A DNA stretch of 64,000 nt, taken from Orlajensenia stereocauli. GTDB lineage: Bacteria > Actinomycetota > Actinomycetes > Actinomycetales > Microbacteriaceae. The notes beneath the pieces are model-generated. The model ran no database searches and was not told the origin of the DNA. It saw only the letters and a list, made by a program, of their open reading frames with translations. Location: NCBI RefSeq assembly GCF_039548895.1, contig NZ_JBCLVG010000001.1. The stretch is one strand, 5' to 3'. The position numbers and the translations under genes were made by a program. This document shows positions 1 through 8,122 of the stretch, piece after piece (the first letter of the stretch is position 1; each line of letters starts with the position of its first letter).

Positions 1-2548
1 GTCGGTCAGCTCGCAGATGCTCGACGACGCCGCAGCCGAGATCGTGCGCCTGCAGGAGGTCGTGGTGCTCGCCGAGGCCGGGCTGCAGCAGGCACAGCTC
101 GCCACGGCCGCTGCCCGTCACTCGCTCGACGGCGTCGACGAGGAGATCGCGTCCCAGAGCGCTCTCGTCTCCCGCCACGACCTCGAGATCACCAAGCTCA
201 CCGGGCAGTCGGATGCGGCCGCCTCCCGTCTCGCCGCCGTGCGCGGCGAGGTGCTGCGCCAGGAGAACGCCCTCGAGGCCGCCCGCGAGCGTCACAGCGC
301 CGTCCGCGCCGAATTCGCGCTGCTCGAGGCGGAGGCCGCGACGGCGGACGTCGGCGAGACCGACCTCGACGAGGCCTATGAACTCGCCCAGGGAGCGCTG
401 TTCGAGGCCGAGGCCGAGATCGAGCGCATCCGCGACGAACTGCACGGCCACGAACGCGAACGCGACGCCCTCGCCGCCAAGACCGGCGCACTGTCATCGG
501 CCCTCGACCAGAAGGACGGCTCGGCCGCCCTCGTCGCGGCCAGGCTCGACGGCGTCCTCGGACTCGTCGCCGAGCACGTTCAGGTGCACCCCGGCTATGA
601 GGTGGCCATCGCCGCCGCCCTCGGGACCCTCGCCGACGCCGTCCTGGCCGACGATCTCGACGCAGCCACCGCCGCCGTGGAGTACGCGATCGCCGAGGAG
701 CTCGGCCGTGTCGAGGTCGTCGTCGCCCGGCCCGATCGCGTGGTGACAGCAGCAGCCCCCGGCGATGGCTACGTTGCGGCATCCGGAGTCGTCAACGCTC
801 CCGACGGCGTCCTCAGCCTGCTGGCCAACACCGTGATCGTCGACGACCTCGCCTCCGCTCGTGCGGCCTGGCGCAGCGGGCTCGCGGATGCTGCGACCCC
901 CGTCACCGTCATCACCCGGGGCGGCGACGTCCTCACCACCTTCGTGCTGCGCGGCGGCAGTGGTGCCAAACGCTCGCGCCTCGAGCTCGTGGCCGAACGT
1001 GATGCAGCCGCGGAACGCCTGAACGACGTGACCTCGATCATCGAGCGGTCCCGGTTCACGCTCGCAGAGCAGCGCGGCATCCTGCAGGTGTCGAAGGAGC
1101 AGTCGGCAGCGGCCCTCGCCGCCCTGCGCGAGTTCGACTCGCAGTTGGCTGCGGCGGCCGAGAAGCTCAACCGCGCCAGGGTGCAGTCCGAGGCCGCCGG
1201 CGCCGAGCAGGCCCGCCTCGACGCTGCGCTCCAGCTAGCCGCAGAGCGAGTGGCCGAGGCCGAGAGCACGGCACATGCTGCGAGGTCGGCTCTGGATGCC
1301 GCCAAGTCCAAGCCGCGTCCGATCCTCGACGTCTCCGCGCGCGACAGCCTGCTCGTCGAGCTGGAGTCGGCACGCGAGCGCGAGGTCGAGGGGCGCCTGT
1401 CGCTCGAGACGGCCCGCGAGAGGGTGCGCGCCGAGCAGGCCAGGTCCGCCGCGCTGGTGCGCCAGCGCGAGTCGGAGCGAGCGGCGGCCGAGGAGGCCGC
1501 TCGACGTGCCGTCATCCGGCGCCGTCAGGTGGAGTCCGCAACGGCCGTGACCGAGGCGTTGCCAGCAGTGCTCACGTCGGTCGACGCATCCGTCGCCCAG
1601 GCCAGACTCGAACTCGCGACGGCCGAGGCCCAGCGCGCCAGTCAGAACGATGAGCTCGTGGCGCTCCGCCGCGATGAGGCGGCCACCCGGGAGCGGCTCA
1701 ACGCCATCACCGAGAACGTGCACGGGCTCGAGCTGCAGATCTACGAGAAGAAGCTGCACCTGTCCAGCCTGCTCGAGCGAGCCGGATCCGAGCTGGGGCT
1801 CGTCGAAGACGTGCTGATCGCCGAGTACGGGCCCGAGGAGCCGGTGCCGGCCGAGGTCGAGGGTGGGGAACCGACGGTCTTCGATCGTGCCGAGCAGAAG
1901 AAGCGCCTCGAGAAGGCCGAGCGCACCTTCGCGCAGCTCGGTCGTGTGAACCCGCTCGCCCTCGAGGAGTTCGCCGCGCTGGAGCAGCGGCACAAGTTCC
2001 TGACCGAGCAGCTCACCGACCTCACGAACACCCGTAAGGATCTCATCACGATCATCGAGGAGATCGACGAGAAGATGCAGGTCATCTTCTCCGCGGCCTT
2101 CGATGACACCCAGGCCGCGTTCGCCGAGGTGTTCCCGATCCTGTTCCCGGGCGGAGTCGGCAGCATCACGCTCACAGACCCCGAGAACATGCTCACCACC
2201 GGCATCGAGGTGGCAGTGAAGCCGGCGGGCAAGAAGATCGAGCGTCTCTCGCTGCTGTCGGGCGGTGAGCGTTCGCTCGCCGCCGTCGCGCTGCTCATCG
2301 CCATCTTCAAGGCGCGCCCCAGCCCGTTCTACATCATGGACGAGGTCGAGGCGGCTCTCGATGACGCCAACCTCGGCCGCCTGCTCACGATCTTCCAGGA
2401 CCTGCGGGAGTCGAGCCAGCTGATCGTGATCACGCACCAGAAGCGCACGATGGAGATCGCGGATGCGCTCTACGGCGTCTCGATGCGCCAGGACGGCGTC
2501 TCGGCCGTCGTGGGTCAGCGCGTGACCGAGGAGCGGGCTACCGCCTAG
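1..2548 (+). CDS. smc: Chromosome segregation ATPase SMC (5' end outside window)
   Basis: This is the C-terminal two thirds of an SMC protein; the reading frame is open from base 2, so the ATP-binding head half with Walker A lies upstream. The visible part starts in coiled coil, then has a hinge-like globular segment (about residues 165-300, with GYEVAIAAALG and a run of Gly/Pro/Val), a second long Glu/Arg/Ala coiled coil, and a C-terminal head. The head shows the ABC signature LLSGGERSLAA and the Walker B stretch YIMDEVEAALDD, followed by the H-loop region VITHQ. SMC dimerises through the hinge and compacts and segregates the chromosome with ScpA/ScpB. ftsY follows about 1.6 kb downstream, a common neighbour of smc, but here an opposing oxidase gene lies between them. 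Confidence 0.95.
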   Translation, partial: SVSSQMLDDAAAEIVRLQEVVVLAEAGLQQAQLATAAARHSLDGVDEEIASQSALVSRHDLEITKLTGQSDAAASRLAAVRGEVLRQENALEAARERHSAVRAEFALLEAEAATADVGETDLDEAYELAQGALFEAEAEIERIRDELHGHERERDALAAKTGALSSALDQKDGSAALVAARLDGVLGLVAEHVQVHPGYEVAIAAALGTLADAVLADDLDAATAAVEYAIAEELGRVEVVVARPDRVVTAAAPGDGYVAASGVVNAPDGVLSLLANTVIVDDLASARAAWRSGLADAATPVTVITRGGDVLTTFVLRGGSGAKRSRLELVAERDAAAERLNDVTSIIERSRFTLAEQRGILQVSKEQSAAALAALREFDSQLAAAAEKLNRARVQSEAAGAEQARLDAALQLAAERVAEAESTAHAARSALDAAKSKPRPILDVSARDSLLVELESAREREVEGRLSLETARERVRAEQARSAALVRQRESERAAAEEAARRAVIRRRQVESATAVTEALPAVLTSVDASVAQARLELATAEAQRASQNDELVALRRDEAATRERLNAITENVHGLELQIYEKKLHLSSLLERAGSELGLVEDVLIAEYGPEEPVPAEVEGGEPTVFDRAEQKKRLEKAERTFAQLGRVNPLALEEFAALEQRHKFLTEQLTDLTNTRKDLITIIEEIDEKMQVIFSAAFDDTQAAFAEVFPILFPGGVGSITLTDPENMLTTGIEVAVKPAGKKIERLSLLSGGERSLAAVALLIAIFKARPSPFYIMDEVEAALDDANLGRLLTIFQDLRESSQLIVITHQKRTMEIADALYGVSMRQDGVSAVVGQRVTEERATA

Positions 2549-2558
2549 ATGGTCTGAC

Positions 2559-2659
2559 GCTCGGTGAGGGCCGAGCGAAGCGACCGCCCGAAGCGCCCTG
2601 GGGAGCGGGCAGTGTGAGGACGACGCTTCGACCGGGGCTTCGCCCGGCCCTCGGCGAGC
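2559..2659. repeat. Intergenic inverted repeat, copy A
   Basis: Two imperfectly complementary arms of about 36 bases (2559-2595 and 2624-2659) flank a loop of about 28 bases. Both arms begin with a GCTCG(g/c)(t/c)GAGGGCC core and end in CGAAGCG. It lies just after the smc stop and ends 8 bases before the stop of the convergent oxidase gene, so it could form a large RNA hairpin ending both transcripts. Related copies occur at 36138-36208, 54972-55057 and 61976-62061. Confidence 0.75.
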
Positions 2660-2666
2660 GGAGCGG

Positions 2667-4037
2667 CTACGCCGGCAGCGCCCGATTGCTGCGGATGAGG
2701 CCGCTCGGGTCCACGCGATCCTTCACCGCACGCAGGCGATCGAGCGCGACCACATCGAAGGCATCGGCAAGCCCCGTGCCACTGCCGAGGAAGGTCGGCA
2801 CCATGCCGGTGGCGGGATGGGCGGCTGCGAACCGGCGGAGCGGCTCGAGGGCGGCATCCGCCCCCGCAGCCATCTCGGGGGTGAAGGCGAGCACTCCCGA
2901 ACTGATGAGCGCCTGCGCACCGATCGCACCGACTGCGGCGTCGTCGACCTCGGGACCCGCTGCAATGGCGCCCCCGAGCGGTCGCACGCTGACGCGGCTG
3001 AGCCCGCCCTCAACGCCCGCGAGGAACGCTCCGACGAACTCCGTGGCCGTCGCGCGATCGAACCCGTCGACGGTTCCGCCCCAGTCGACGGTGGGCATCG
3101 GATCCGTCGGCTCGGCAGCGACCGCAGCCAGCCCCCCGATCGTGAACGACGTGAGACCGTCGAGCAGCGGAGTCCCGATGGACCGCAGCCTGTCCACGAT
3201 CGGAGCGGCGGAAGCCTCATCCCCGATGTGCACGAACGCCACCGACGCTATGGTCTGGCCGCGCAGGGGCGGGGGGAGCTGGGGCATGTCGGGGAACCGC
3301 GCCAGTGAGATGTCGAGGCCGAGTCGGGGGTCGGTCTCGGCCAGGTCGAAACCGGCGACGAGGGCGTCGATGCCGACGCTGATCGGGAAGACGATGCTTC
3401 CTCCGAAGAGGGCGTCTGCGGGGTGGAGGGCGAACTCGACAGCGGTGATCACGCCGAACAGTCCGCCCCCGCCGCGCACGGCCCAGAACAGCTCTGGATC
3501 ACTCTCAGCAGTGACCCGACGCGCTTCGCCGCCGGCATCGACCAGCTCGACGGCGGTCACCGACCGCGAAGCGAGCCCGAACGAGCGGCTGAACATGGAG
3601 TGTCCGCCGCCGATCGAGTAGCCGACGGTGTTGACCTCGGGGTTGCTGCCGGCCAGCGCAACGAGTCCTGTGCCGTCAAGGGCGGTGAGCACGCGCCCCC
3701 AGTTCACCCCGGCGCCGACGCGTGCTGTGCGCGCGTCCTGGTCGATGGTGATCTCGTCGAAGGCCGTCGGCCGGATCAGCACGACCCCCTCGAGCGAGCC
3801 GTTGGCCCCGTGCCCGTTGGGCTGCACGGTGACTCCGAGTCCGGATGCCGCGGCTGCAGCGAGCACGGCACGCACCTCGTCGGCGTCGGCCGGTGTCACG
3901 ACCGCTGCCGGGCGTTGATCGACCGTGAGGTTCCAGGCCGAGCGGGCGACGTCGTAGGCGGGATCATCCGGGAGGACGACGGCGCCGGTGATGGTGCTCT
4001 CGAGATCGGTGATGGCAGACGGGGTCGACGATGACAC
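2667..4037 (-). CDS. FAD-binding oxidoreductase of the PCMH/BBE family
   Basis: A 456-residue flavoprotein of the berberine-bridge/6-hydroxynicotine oxidase type. An N-terminal FAD domain contains PNGHGAN (about residue 70, position of the usual 8-alpha-histidyl-FAD histidine), then VGAGVNWG and VGYSIGGGHSMFSRSFGLA. The C-terminus ends with the BBE-like segment DRVDPSGLIRSN. The cysteine that makes the second flavin bond in many relatives is not seen before the GGGH motif, so only monocovalent attachment is expected. I chose the GTG at 4035-4037 because GGAG lies 7 bases upstream; the frame stays open further but runs antisense into ftsY. The substrate cannot be told from sequence. It is convergent to smc and divergent from ftsY. 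Confidence 0.8.
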   Translation of the reverse strand: MSSSTPSAITDLESTITGAVVLPDDPAYDVARSAWNLTVDQRPAAVVTPADADEVRAVLAAAAASGLGVTVQPNGHGANGSLEGVVLIRPTAFDEITIDQDARTARVGAGVNWGRVLTALDGTGLVALAGSNPEVNTVGYSIGGGHSMFSRSFGLASRSVTAVELVDAGGEARRVTAESDPELFWAVRGGGGLFGVITAVEFALHPADALFGGSIVFPISVGIDALVAGFDLAETDPRLGLDISLARFPDMPQLPPPLRGQTIASVAFVHIGDEASAAPIVDRLRSIGTPLLDGLTSFTIGGLAAVAAEPTDPMPTVDWGGTVDGFDRATATEFVGAFLAGVEGGLSRVSVRPLGGAIAAGPEVDDAAVGAIGAQALISSGVLAFTPEMAAGADAALEPLRRFAAAHPATGMVPTFLGSGTGLADAFDVVALDRLRAVKDRVDPSGLIRSNRALPA

Positions 4038-4127
4038 AGGGGTACTCCAGACGACTATGGGGTGGAATCTGAGGATGCCTCGAACGATAGCGCCGTCGAC
4101 CGACACGGGGAAGACCCTGCACGCCAG

Positions 4128-4133
4128 TACGCT
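4128..4133 (+). promoter_or_regulatory. -10 hexamer for a leaderless ftsY mRNA
   Basis: TACGCT sits 6 bases before the ftsY ATG at 4140 and there is no convincing ribosome binding site. The same spacing recurs before many genes in the window. Confidence 0.5.
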
Positions 4134-4139
4134 GGGGGC

Positions 4140-5015
4140 ATGGCAGAACGCAGTTCCTGGTCGCTCTCCGGCGCCCTCCGCGGCATGTTCGCGAAGAAGA
4201 CGATCGACGACGAGACCTGGGACGACCTCGAGGACGCCCTCATCACGGCCGACTTCGGCCCCGACCTCACCGAGGCGATCGTGGCGGACCTCCGATCGAA
4301 GGTCGCCCGCTACAACACCACCGACCCGAAGGACCTGCAGCGGATGCTCCGCGAGGGTATCGAGGAGAGGCTGGCGCGCTTCGACACCACGTTGAAGCTC
4401 AGTGACAGGCCGGCCGTCGTGCTCGTGGTCGGCGTCAACGGCGTCGGCAAGACGACGACGATCGGCAAGTTCGCCAAGTTCCTCGGCAACTACGGGCGAA
4501 GCGTGCTCGTCGGAGCCGCCGACACCTTCCGCGCCGCGGCCGTCGACCAGCTGGCGACCTGGGCCGAACGGGCCGGCGCCTCGATCGTCCGCCCGCAGCA
4601 GCAGGGCCAGGATCCGGCATCCGTCGCCTTCCAGACCATCGAACGAGCCAAGCTTGAGGGTTTCGAGATCGTGCTGATCGACACCGCCGGGCGCCTGCAG
4701 ACCAAGGGCGGGCTCATGGACGAGCTCACCAAGATCCGTCGCGTCATCGAGAAGCAGGCTCCCATCGCCGAGGTGCTGCTCGTTCTCGACGCCACCACCG
4801 GCCAGAACGGGCTCGCGCAGGCCGAGGCCTTCGTCGAGCACGCCGGCGTCACCGGGCTCGTGCTCACCAAGCTCGACGGTTCAGCCAAGGGCGGCTTCGT
4901 GCTCAGCGTGCAGGACAAGACCGGCATCCCCATCAAGCTCGTCGGGCAGGGCGAGGGCATCGGCGACCTCACCGGCTTCACGCCGCACGTCTTCGCGCAG
5001 CAGCTCGTCGGCTGA
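4140..5015 (+). CDS. ftsY: Signal recognition particle receptor FtsY
   Basis: A 291-residue SRP GTPase that docks the ribosome-SRP complex at the membrane. The short N domain (about residues 10-85) is followed by the G domain with G1 GVNGVGKT (98-105), the DTFRAAA motif (128-134), DTAGR (181-185) and TKLD (243-246), and the closing motif GQGEGIGDL. The long acidic A domain of Escherichia coli FtsY is absent, as usual in Gram-positive forms. The start at 4140 gives MAERSSW; an in-frame ATG at 4062 would add 26 residues of low-complexity sequence and overlap the oxidase promoter. It is followed by a small acidic gene and by ffh, its SRP partner. Confidence 0.95.
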   Translation: MAERSSWSLSGALRGMFAKKTIDDETWDDLEDALITADFGPDLTEAIVADLRSKVARYNTTDPKDLQRMLREGIEERLARFDTTLKLSDRPAVVLVVGVNGVGKTTTIGKFAKFLGNYGRSVLVGAADTFRAAAVDQLATWAERAGASIVRPQQQGQDPASVAFQTIERAKLEGFEIVLIDTAGRLQTKGGLMDELTKIRRVIEKQAPIAEVLLVLDATTGQNGLAQAEAFVEHAGVTGLVLTKLDGSAKGGFVLSVQDKTGIPIKLVGQGEGIGDLTGFTPHVFAQQLVG

Positions 5016-5041
5016 GGCTCGGCACCGCTCCCCGCCGAGCC
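5016..5041 (+). terminator. Hairpin just after ftsY
   Basis: A perfect 8-bp stem (5016-5023 pairing with 5034-5041) begins directly after the ftsY stop codon. There is no T-run, so termination is uncertain; the next gene starts at 5075. Confidence 0.4.
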
Positions 5042-5074
5042 GAACGCCACACCGCACAACGAAAGGATCGCCTG

Positions 5075-5575
5075 ATGTCGATCGAACACGACTTCTTCGG
5101 ACTCCTCGACGGCGACGACGGCGAGCTGCACTGGTCTGAGGGCGTCGACGCCGGCGACCAGTACGTCGACGTCGACCTGCGCGCCCCGAGCGAGCAGTCG
5201 GTGACGGATGAGGCCCTCGACGTGGCCGCCGCCATGGTGAACTCGCTCGAACAGCTCGATTCGCGCGCCAGGGAGGCCTTCGTCGCCGAGATCGGCCAGG
5301 AGGGCTCCAACGCGATGCTCTACCTGACCTCGCAGTTCGCCGAGCTCGATCCCGAGATCCTCGCGGAGTCGCTCGACTACGACTCCGGCGACCGCGACAT
5401 CGACGTGCTGCGTTCGCTGAAGCTGCTGCGGGTGGGCTTCCAGCCGCACCACTCAGGCTCCGAGGAGCAGTTCGCCGTCTTCGAGTACGCCCTGGCTCCC
5501 GACGAGTCGGACAGCATCCTGAGCGCGTCCTTCGACATGCAGGGCGACGTGGTCTCGACCGACGTCGACGCCTGA
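5075..5575 (+). CDS. Small acidic protein, possibly of the DUF2004 family
   Basis: A 166-residue very acidic soluble protein with no signal peptide or membrane segment. It begins MSIEHDFFGLLDGDDGELHW and contains the helical stretch LDSRAREAFVAEIG and a beta-rich C-terminal half (VFEYALAPDES). AAAGGA lies 8 bases before the ATG, so unlike its neighbours it has an ordinary ribosome binding site. The position between ftsY and ffh is conserved in related actinobacteria as far as I recall, where it is annotated as a DUF2004 protein; that assignment is from memory of the pattern. No catalytic motif is visible, and the function is unknown. Confidence 0.7.
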   Translation: MSIEHDFFGLLDGDDGELHWSEGVDAGDQYVDVDLRAPSEQSVTDEALDVAAAMVNSLEQLDSRAREAFVAEIGQEGSNAMLYLTSQFAELDPEILAESLDYDSGDRDIDVLRSLKLLRVGFQPHHSGSEEQFAVFEYALAPDESDSILSASFDMQGDVVSTDVDA

Positions 5576-5598
5576 CCTGGAGAGCTGCGGCGCACCGG

Positions 5599-5604
5599 TA
5601 AACT
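5599..5604 (+). promoter_or_regulatory. -10 hexamer before ffh
   Basis: TAAACT lies 9 bases before the ffh ATG and no ribosome binding site is visible, consistent with a leaderless or near-leaderless transcript. Confidence 0.5.
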
Positions 5605-5613
5605 GGCAGCACC

Positions 5614-7185
5614 ATGGCTACATTCGGAACCCTCTCTGATCGGCTCGCCGATACCTTCAAGAACCTCCGCACCAAGGGCAAGCTCTCGGCGGCCGACGTC
5701 GACGGAACTGTGCGCGAGATCCGGCGCGCCCTTCTCGACGCCGATGTCGCGCTCGACGTCGTCAAGGAGTTCACGGGCAAGGTGCGCGAGCGGGCCCTCG
5801 GCGACGAGGTCAACAAGGCGCTGAACCCTGCCCAGCAGGTCGTTCAGATCGTCAACGAGGAGCTCGTGCAGATCCTCGGTGGCCAGCAGCGCCGTCTCGA
5901 GTTCGCGAAGAAGCCGCCGACGGTCATCATGCTCGCCGGGCTCCAGGGTGCCGGTAAGACCACCCTCGCGGGCAAGCTCGCCAAGTGGCTCGTGAAGGAC
6001 GGCCACACGCCGCTCCTGGTCGCGAGCGACCTGCAGCGCCCCAACGCCGTCACGCAGCTCCAGGTCGTCGGCGAGCAGGCCGGCGTTCCCGTCTTCGCTC
6101 CCGAGCCCGGCAACGGCGTCGGCAACCCGGTGAAGGTCGCCAAGGACGGCGTGAAGTTCGCCGTGCAGAAGCAGTACGACACCGTCATCGTCGACACCGC
6201 CGGTCGTCTCGGCGTCGACGCCGAGCTCATGAAGCAGGCCGGCGACATCCGCAAGGCCATCGATCCCGACGAGGTGCTCTTCGTCATCGACGCGATGATC
6301 GGCCAGGACGCCGTGGCCACGGCGAAGGCGTTCCAGGACGGCGTCGACTTCACCGGTGTCGTGCTCTCGAAGCTCGACGGCGACGCGCGTGGTGGTGCTG
6401 CGCTCTCGGTCGCATCCGTCACCGGACGACCCATCATCTTCGCTTCCACGGGCGAGGGGCTCGACGACTTCGAGCCCTTCCACCCCGACCGCATGGCGAG
6501 CCGCATCCTCGACCTCGGTGACATCCTCACGCTCATCGAGCAGGCGCAGGGCGCCTTCGACGAGGAGGAGGCCCGCAAGGTCGCCGAGAAGTTCGCGACG
6601 GACACCTTCACGCTCGACGACTTCCTCAGCCAGATGCAGCAGCTGCGCAACATGGGCTCGATCAAGAAGATGATGGGCATGCTGCCCGGCGCCGGCGCCA
6701 TGAAGCAGCAGCTCGACAACTTCGACGAGAAGGAGATCGTTCGCACCGAGGCGATCATCCAGTCGATGACCAAGAAGGAGCGGGTGAACCCGAAGCTCCT
6801 CAATGGCTCGCGGCGCCTGCGCATCGCCAGGGGCTCGGGAATGACAGTGACCGACGTCAACCAGCTCGTCATGCGCTTCGAGCAGGCGGCCAAGATGATG
6901 AAGACCGTCGCCAAGGGCGGCGTTCCGAACGTTCCCGGCATGGGTCCCATCCCCGGTGCCGGCTTCACGGGAGGCCGCGGCAAGCAGCAGCCCAAGAAGA
7001 AGGGCTCGAAGTCGGGCAACCCGGCCAAGCGCGCTGCCGAGAACGCCGCGATCGCCTCCGGTGAGAAGACGGCGACGGATGCCGCGGCATCCGGCGGGTC
7101 CGGCTTCGGCCTCGGCGGGGGCAAGACGCCTGCCGCCGCACCCACCGCCGAGGAGATGGCCGCGCTCACCAAGTTCCTGCGCTAG
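5614..7185 (+). CDS. ffh: Signal recognition particle protein Ffh (SRP54)
   Basis: A 523-residue SRP54 GTPase that binds signal sequences and 4.5S RNA and pairs with FtsY. The N domain is followed by the G domain: GLQGAGKTT (109-117), DLQRPNA (139-145), DTAGRLG (about 195) and SKLDGDARGG (about 250). The M domain (about 330-430) has the methionine-rich groove (MQQLRNMGSIKKMMGML) and the RNA-binding segment SRRLRIARGSG. An extra C-terminal tail of about 90 residues rich in Lys, Gly and Ala follows, longer than in E. coli. An 18-bp perfect palindrome at 7076-7093 lies inside the part coding for this tail. A strong hairpin follows the stop codon. Confidence 0.97.
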   Translation: MATFGTLSDRLADTFKNLRTKGKLSAADVDGTVREIRRALLDADVALDVVKEFTGKVRERALGDEVNKALNPAQQVVQIVNEELVQILGGQQRRLEFAKKPPTVIMLAGLQGAGKTTLAGKLAKWLVKDGHTPLLVASDLQRPNAVTQLQVVGEQAGVPVFAPEPGNGVGNPVKVAKDGVKFAVQKQYDTVIVDTAGRLGVDAELMKQAGDIRKAIDPDEVLFVIDAMIGQDAVATAKAFQDGVDFTGVVLSKLDGDARGGAALSVASVTGRPIIFASTGEGLDDFEPFHPDRMASRILDLGDILTLIEQAQGAFDEEEARKVAEKFATDTFTLDDFLSQMQQLRNMGSIKKMMGMLPGAGAMKQQLDNFDEKEIVRTEAIIQSMTKKERVNPKLLNGSRRLRIARGSGMTVTDVNQLVMRFEQAAKMMKTVAKGGVPNVPGMGPIPGAGFTGGRGKQQPKKKGSKSGNPAKRAAENAAIASGEKTATDAAASGGSGFGLGGGKTPAAAPTAEEMAALTKFLR

Positions 7186-7207
7186 CCGTTCCGGCTGCGA
7201 AGGTCGC

Positions 7208-7243
7208 GACGCCCCATCAGGCCTGAACGCCTGGTGGGGCGTC
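7208..7243. terminator. Bidirectional terminator between ffh and the PAP2 gene
   Basis: A 15-bp stem with one mismatch (7208-7222 and 7229-7243) and a 6-base loop follows ffh. The stem contains the stop codon of the convergent PAP2 gene (7217-7219), so the same hairpin can serve both directions. Confidence 0.75.
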
Positions 7244-7981
7244 GTCGTTCTCGCGCACGCGCACGGTGCGGTGGGTGTCGAGGGCGATCACGCCGCCGAG
7301 GATCGCCAGGGCGAGCGAGATGGAACCCAGGGCATCCGTCGGCCAGTGATACCCGAGGTAGATGCGGCTGACGGACAGCACGGCGATCACGGCGGCCGCG
7401 ACGATGAAGGCGATCACGGTGGTTCGGCGACTCTTCCGACGCGAGAACACCAGGTAGGTGACCAGCAGCACGAAGTCGGCCGCCCCGAGCACGTGGCCCG
7501 ACGGGAACGAGAACGTGTGGTCGGGGCCGAACAGCATCTCCTCGACCGGCGGACGGGGCCGCTCGACCAGCGGGGCGATGATCAGGGCCAGGATCACGCC
7601 GGTCAGCATGCCCCCGGCGAGCAGCAGGGGGCGCCAGGCGTGTTTGGCGAGGATGCCCCAGGTGACAGTGGTGATCAGGATGATGATGGGCATCGCGACG
7701 GGCCCGAAGGCCACGGCGAGCACGATCATCACCTGCGTCAGGACCGGCGAGCGCTCACCTTTGGCCCACTCGGCGAACGGCTCGTCGATCACGGAGACTC
7801 CGCCGCGCAGTTTCACGCTGAGCAGGATGACCGTGAAGAGCGCCAGTCCCACGATCGCCAGCACGAGTGCCGTGCGCATCAGTGCGTGACGATCGCGGGC
7901 CTCGACGTAACGGATCTCCACGATGAACTTCTCGTGCAGCTCGCGCAGGCGGTTCCGCTGCTTCTCTACCCGCGTGCTCAC
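7217..7981 (-). CDS. PAP2 family membrane phosphatase
   Basis: A 254-residue integral membrane phosphatase (phosphatidic acid phosphatase type 2 superfamily). The three active-site motifs are present: a short form of motif 1 (VERPRPP), PSGH in motif 2 (FSFPSGHVLGAADF) and SRIYLGYHWPTD in motif 3. About six hydrophobic segments are visible and the N-terminus is charged and cytosolic (KQRNRLRELHEK). Likely substrates are undecaprenyl diphosphate or lipid phosphates; I cannot choose. The start is the GTG at 7979-7981, which overlaps the TGA of a 15-codon upstream frame. It is convergent with ffh. Confidence 0.85.
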   Translation of the reverse strand: MSTRVEKQRNRLRELHEKFIVEIRYVEARDRHALMRTALVLAIVGLALFTVILLSVKLRGGVSVIDEPFAEWAKGERSPVLTQVMIVLAVAFGPVAMPIIILITTVTWGILAKHAWRPLLLAGGMLTGVILALIIAPLVERPRPPVEEMLFGPDHTFSFPSGHVLGAADFVLLVTYLVFSRRKSRRTTVIAFIVAAAVIAVLSVSRIYLGYHWPTDALGSISLALAILGGVIALDTHRTVRVRENDDAPPGVQA

Positions 7982-8025
7982 GCCTGTCCGCCGTCGGGCT
8001 CGCGCATGTCCTGTGTACTCATCAT
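7978..8025 (-). CDS. Possible 15-residue upstream peptide coupled to the PAP2 gene
   Basis: ATGATG at 8020-8025 opens a frame encoding MMSTQDMREPDGGQA that ends in TGA, whose first two bases are inside the GTG start of the PAP2 gene (GTGA overlap). AAGGA lies 5 bases before the second ATG, whereas the GTG has only a weak site. Either this is a translationally coupled leader peptide, or it is the true N-terminus separated from the gene by a frameshift or sequencing error. Confidence 0.4.
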   Translation of the reverse strand: MMSTQDMREPDGGQA

Positions 8026-8122
8026 GGTCCTTGCTGCCGGGTGCCGAATCCCACACTGTATCCGCCCGAGAGCATTGCGCCAGCCCCCTCGCCGACCCGC
8101 CGCGCCCCCATAGGCTGGTCTG

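Noticed and set aside
4038..4841. N-terminal extension of the FAD oxidase running antisense through ftsY
   Set aside because: The extension has no family similarity and would overlap ftsY; a GTG with a proper ribosome binding site at 4037 gives the normal family length.
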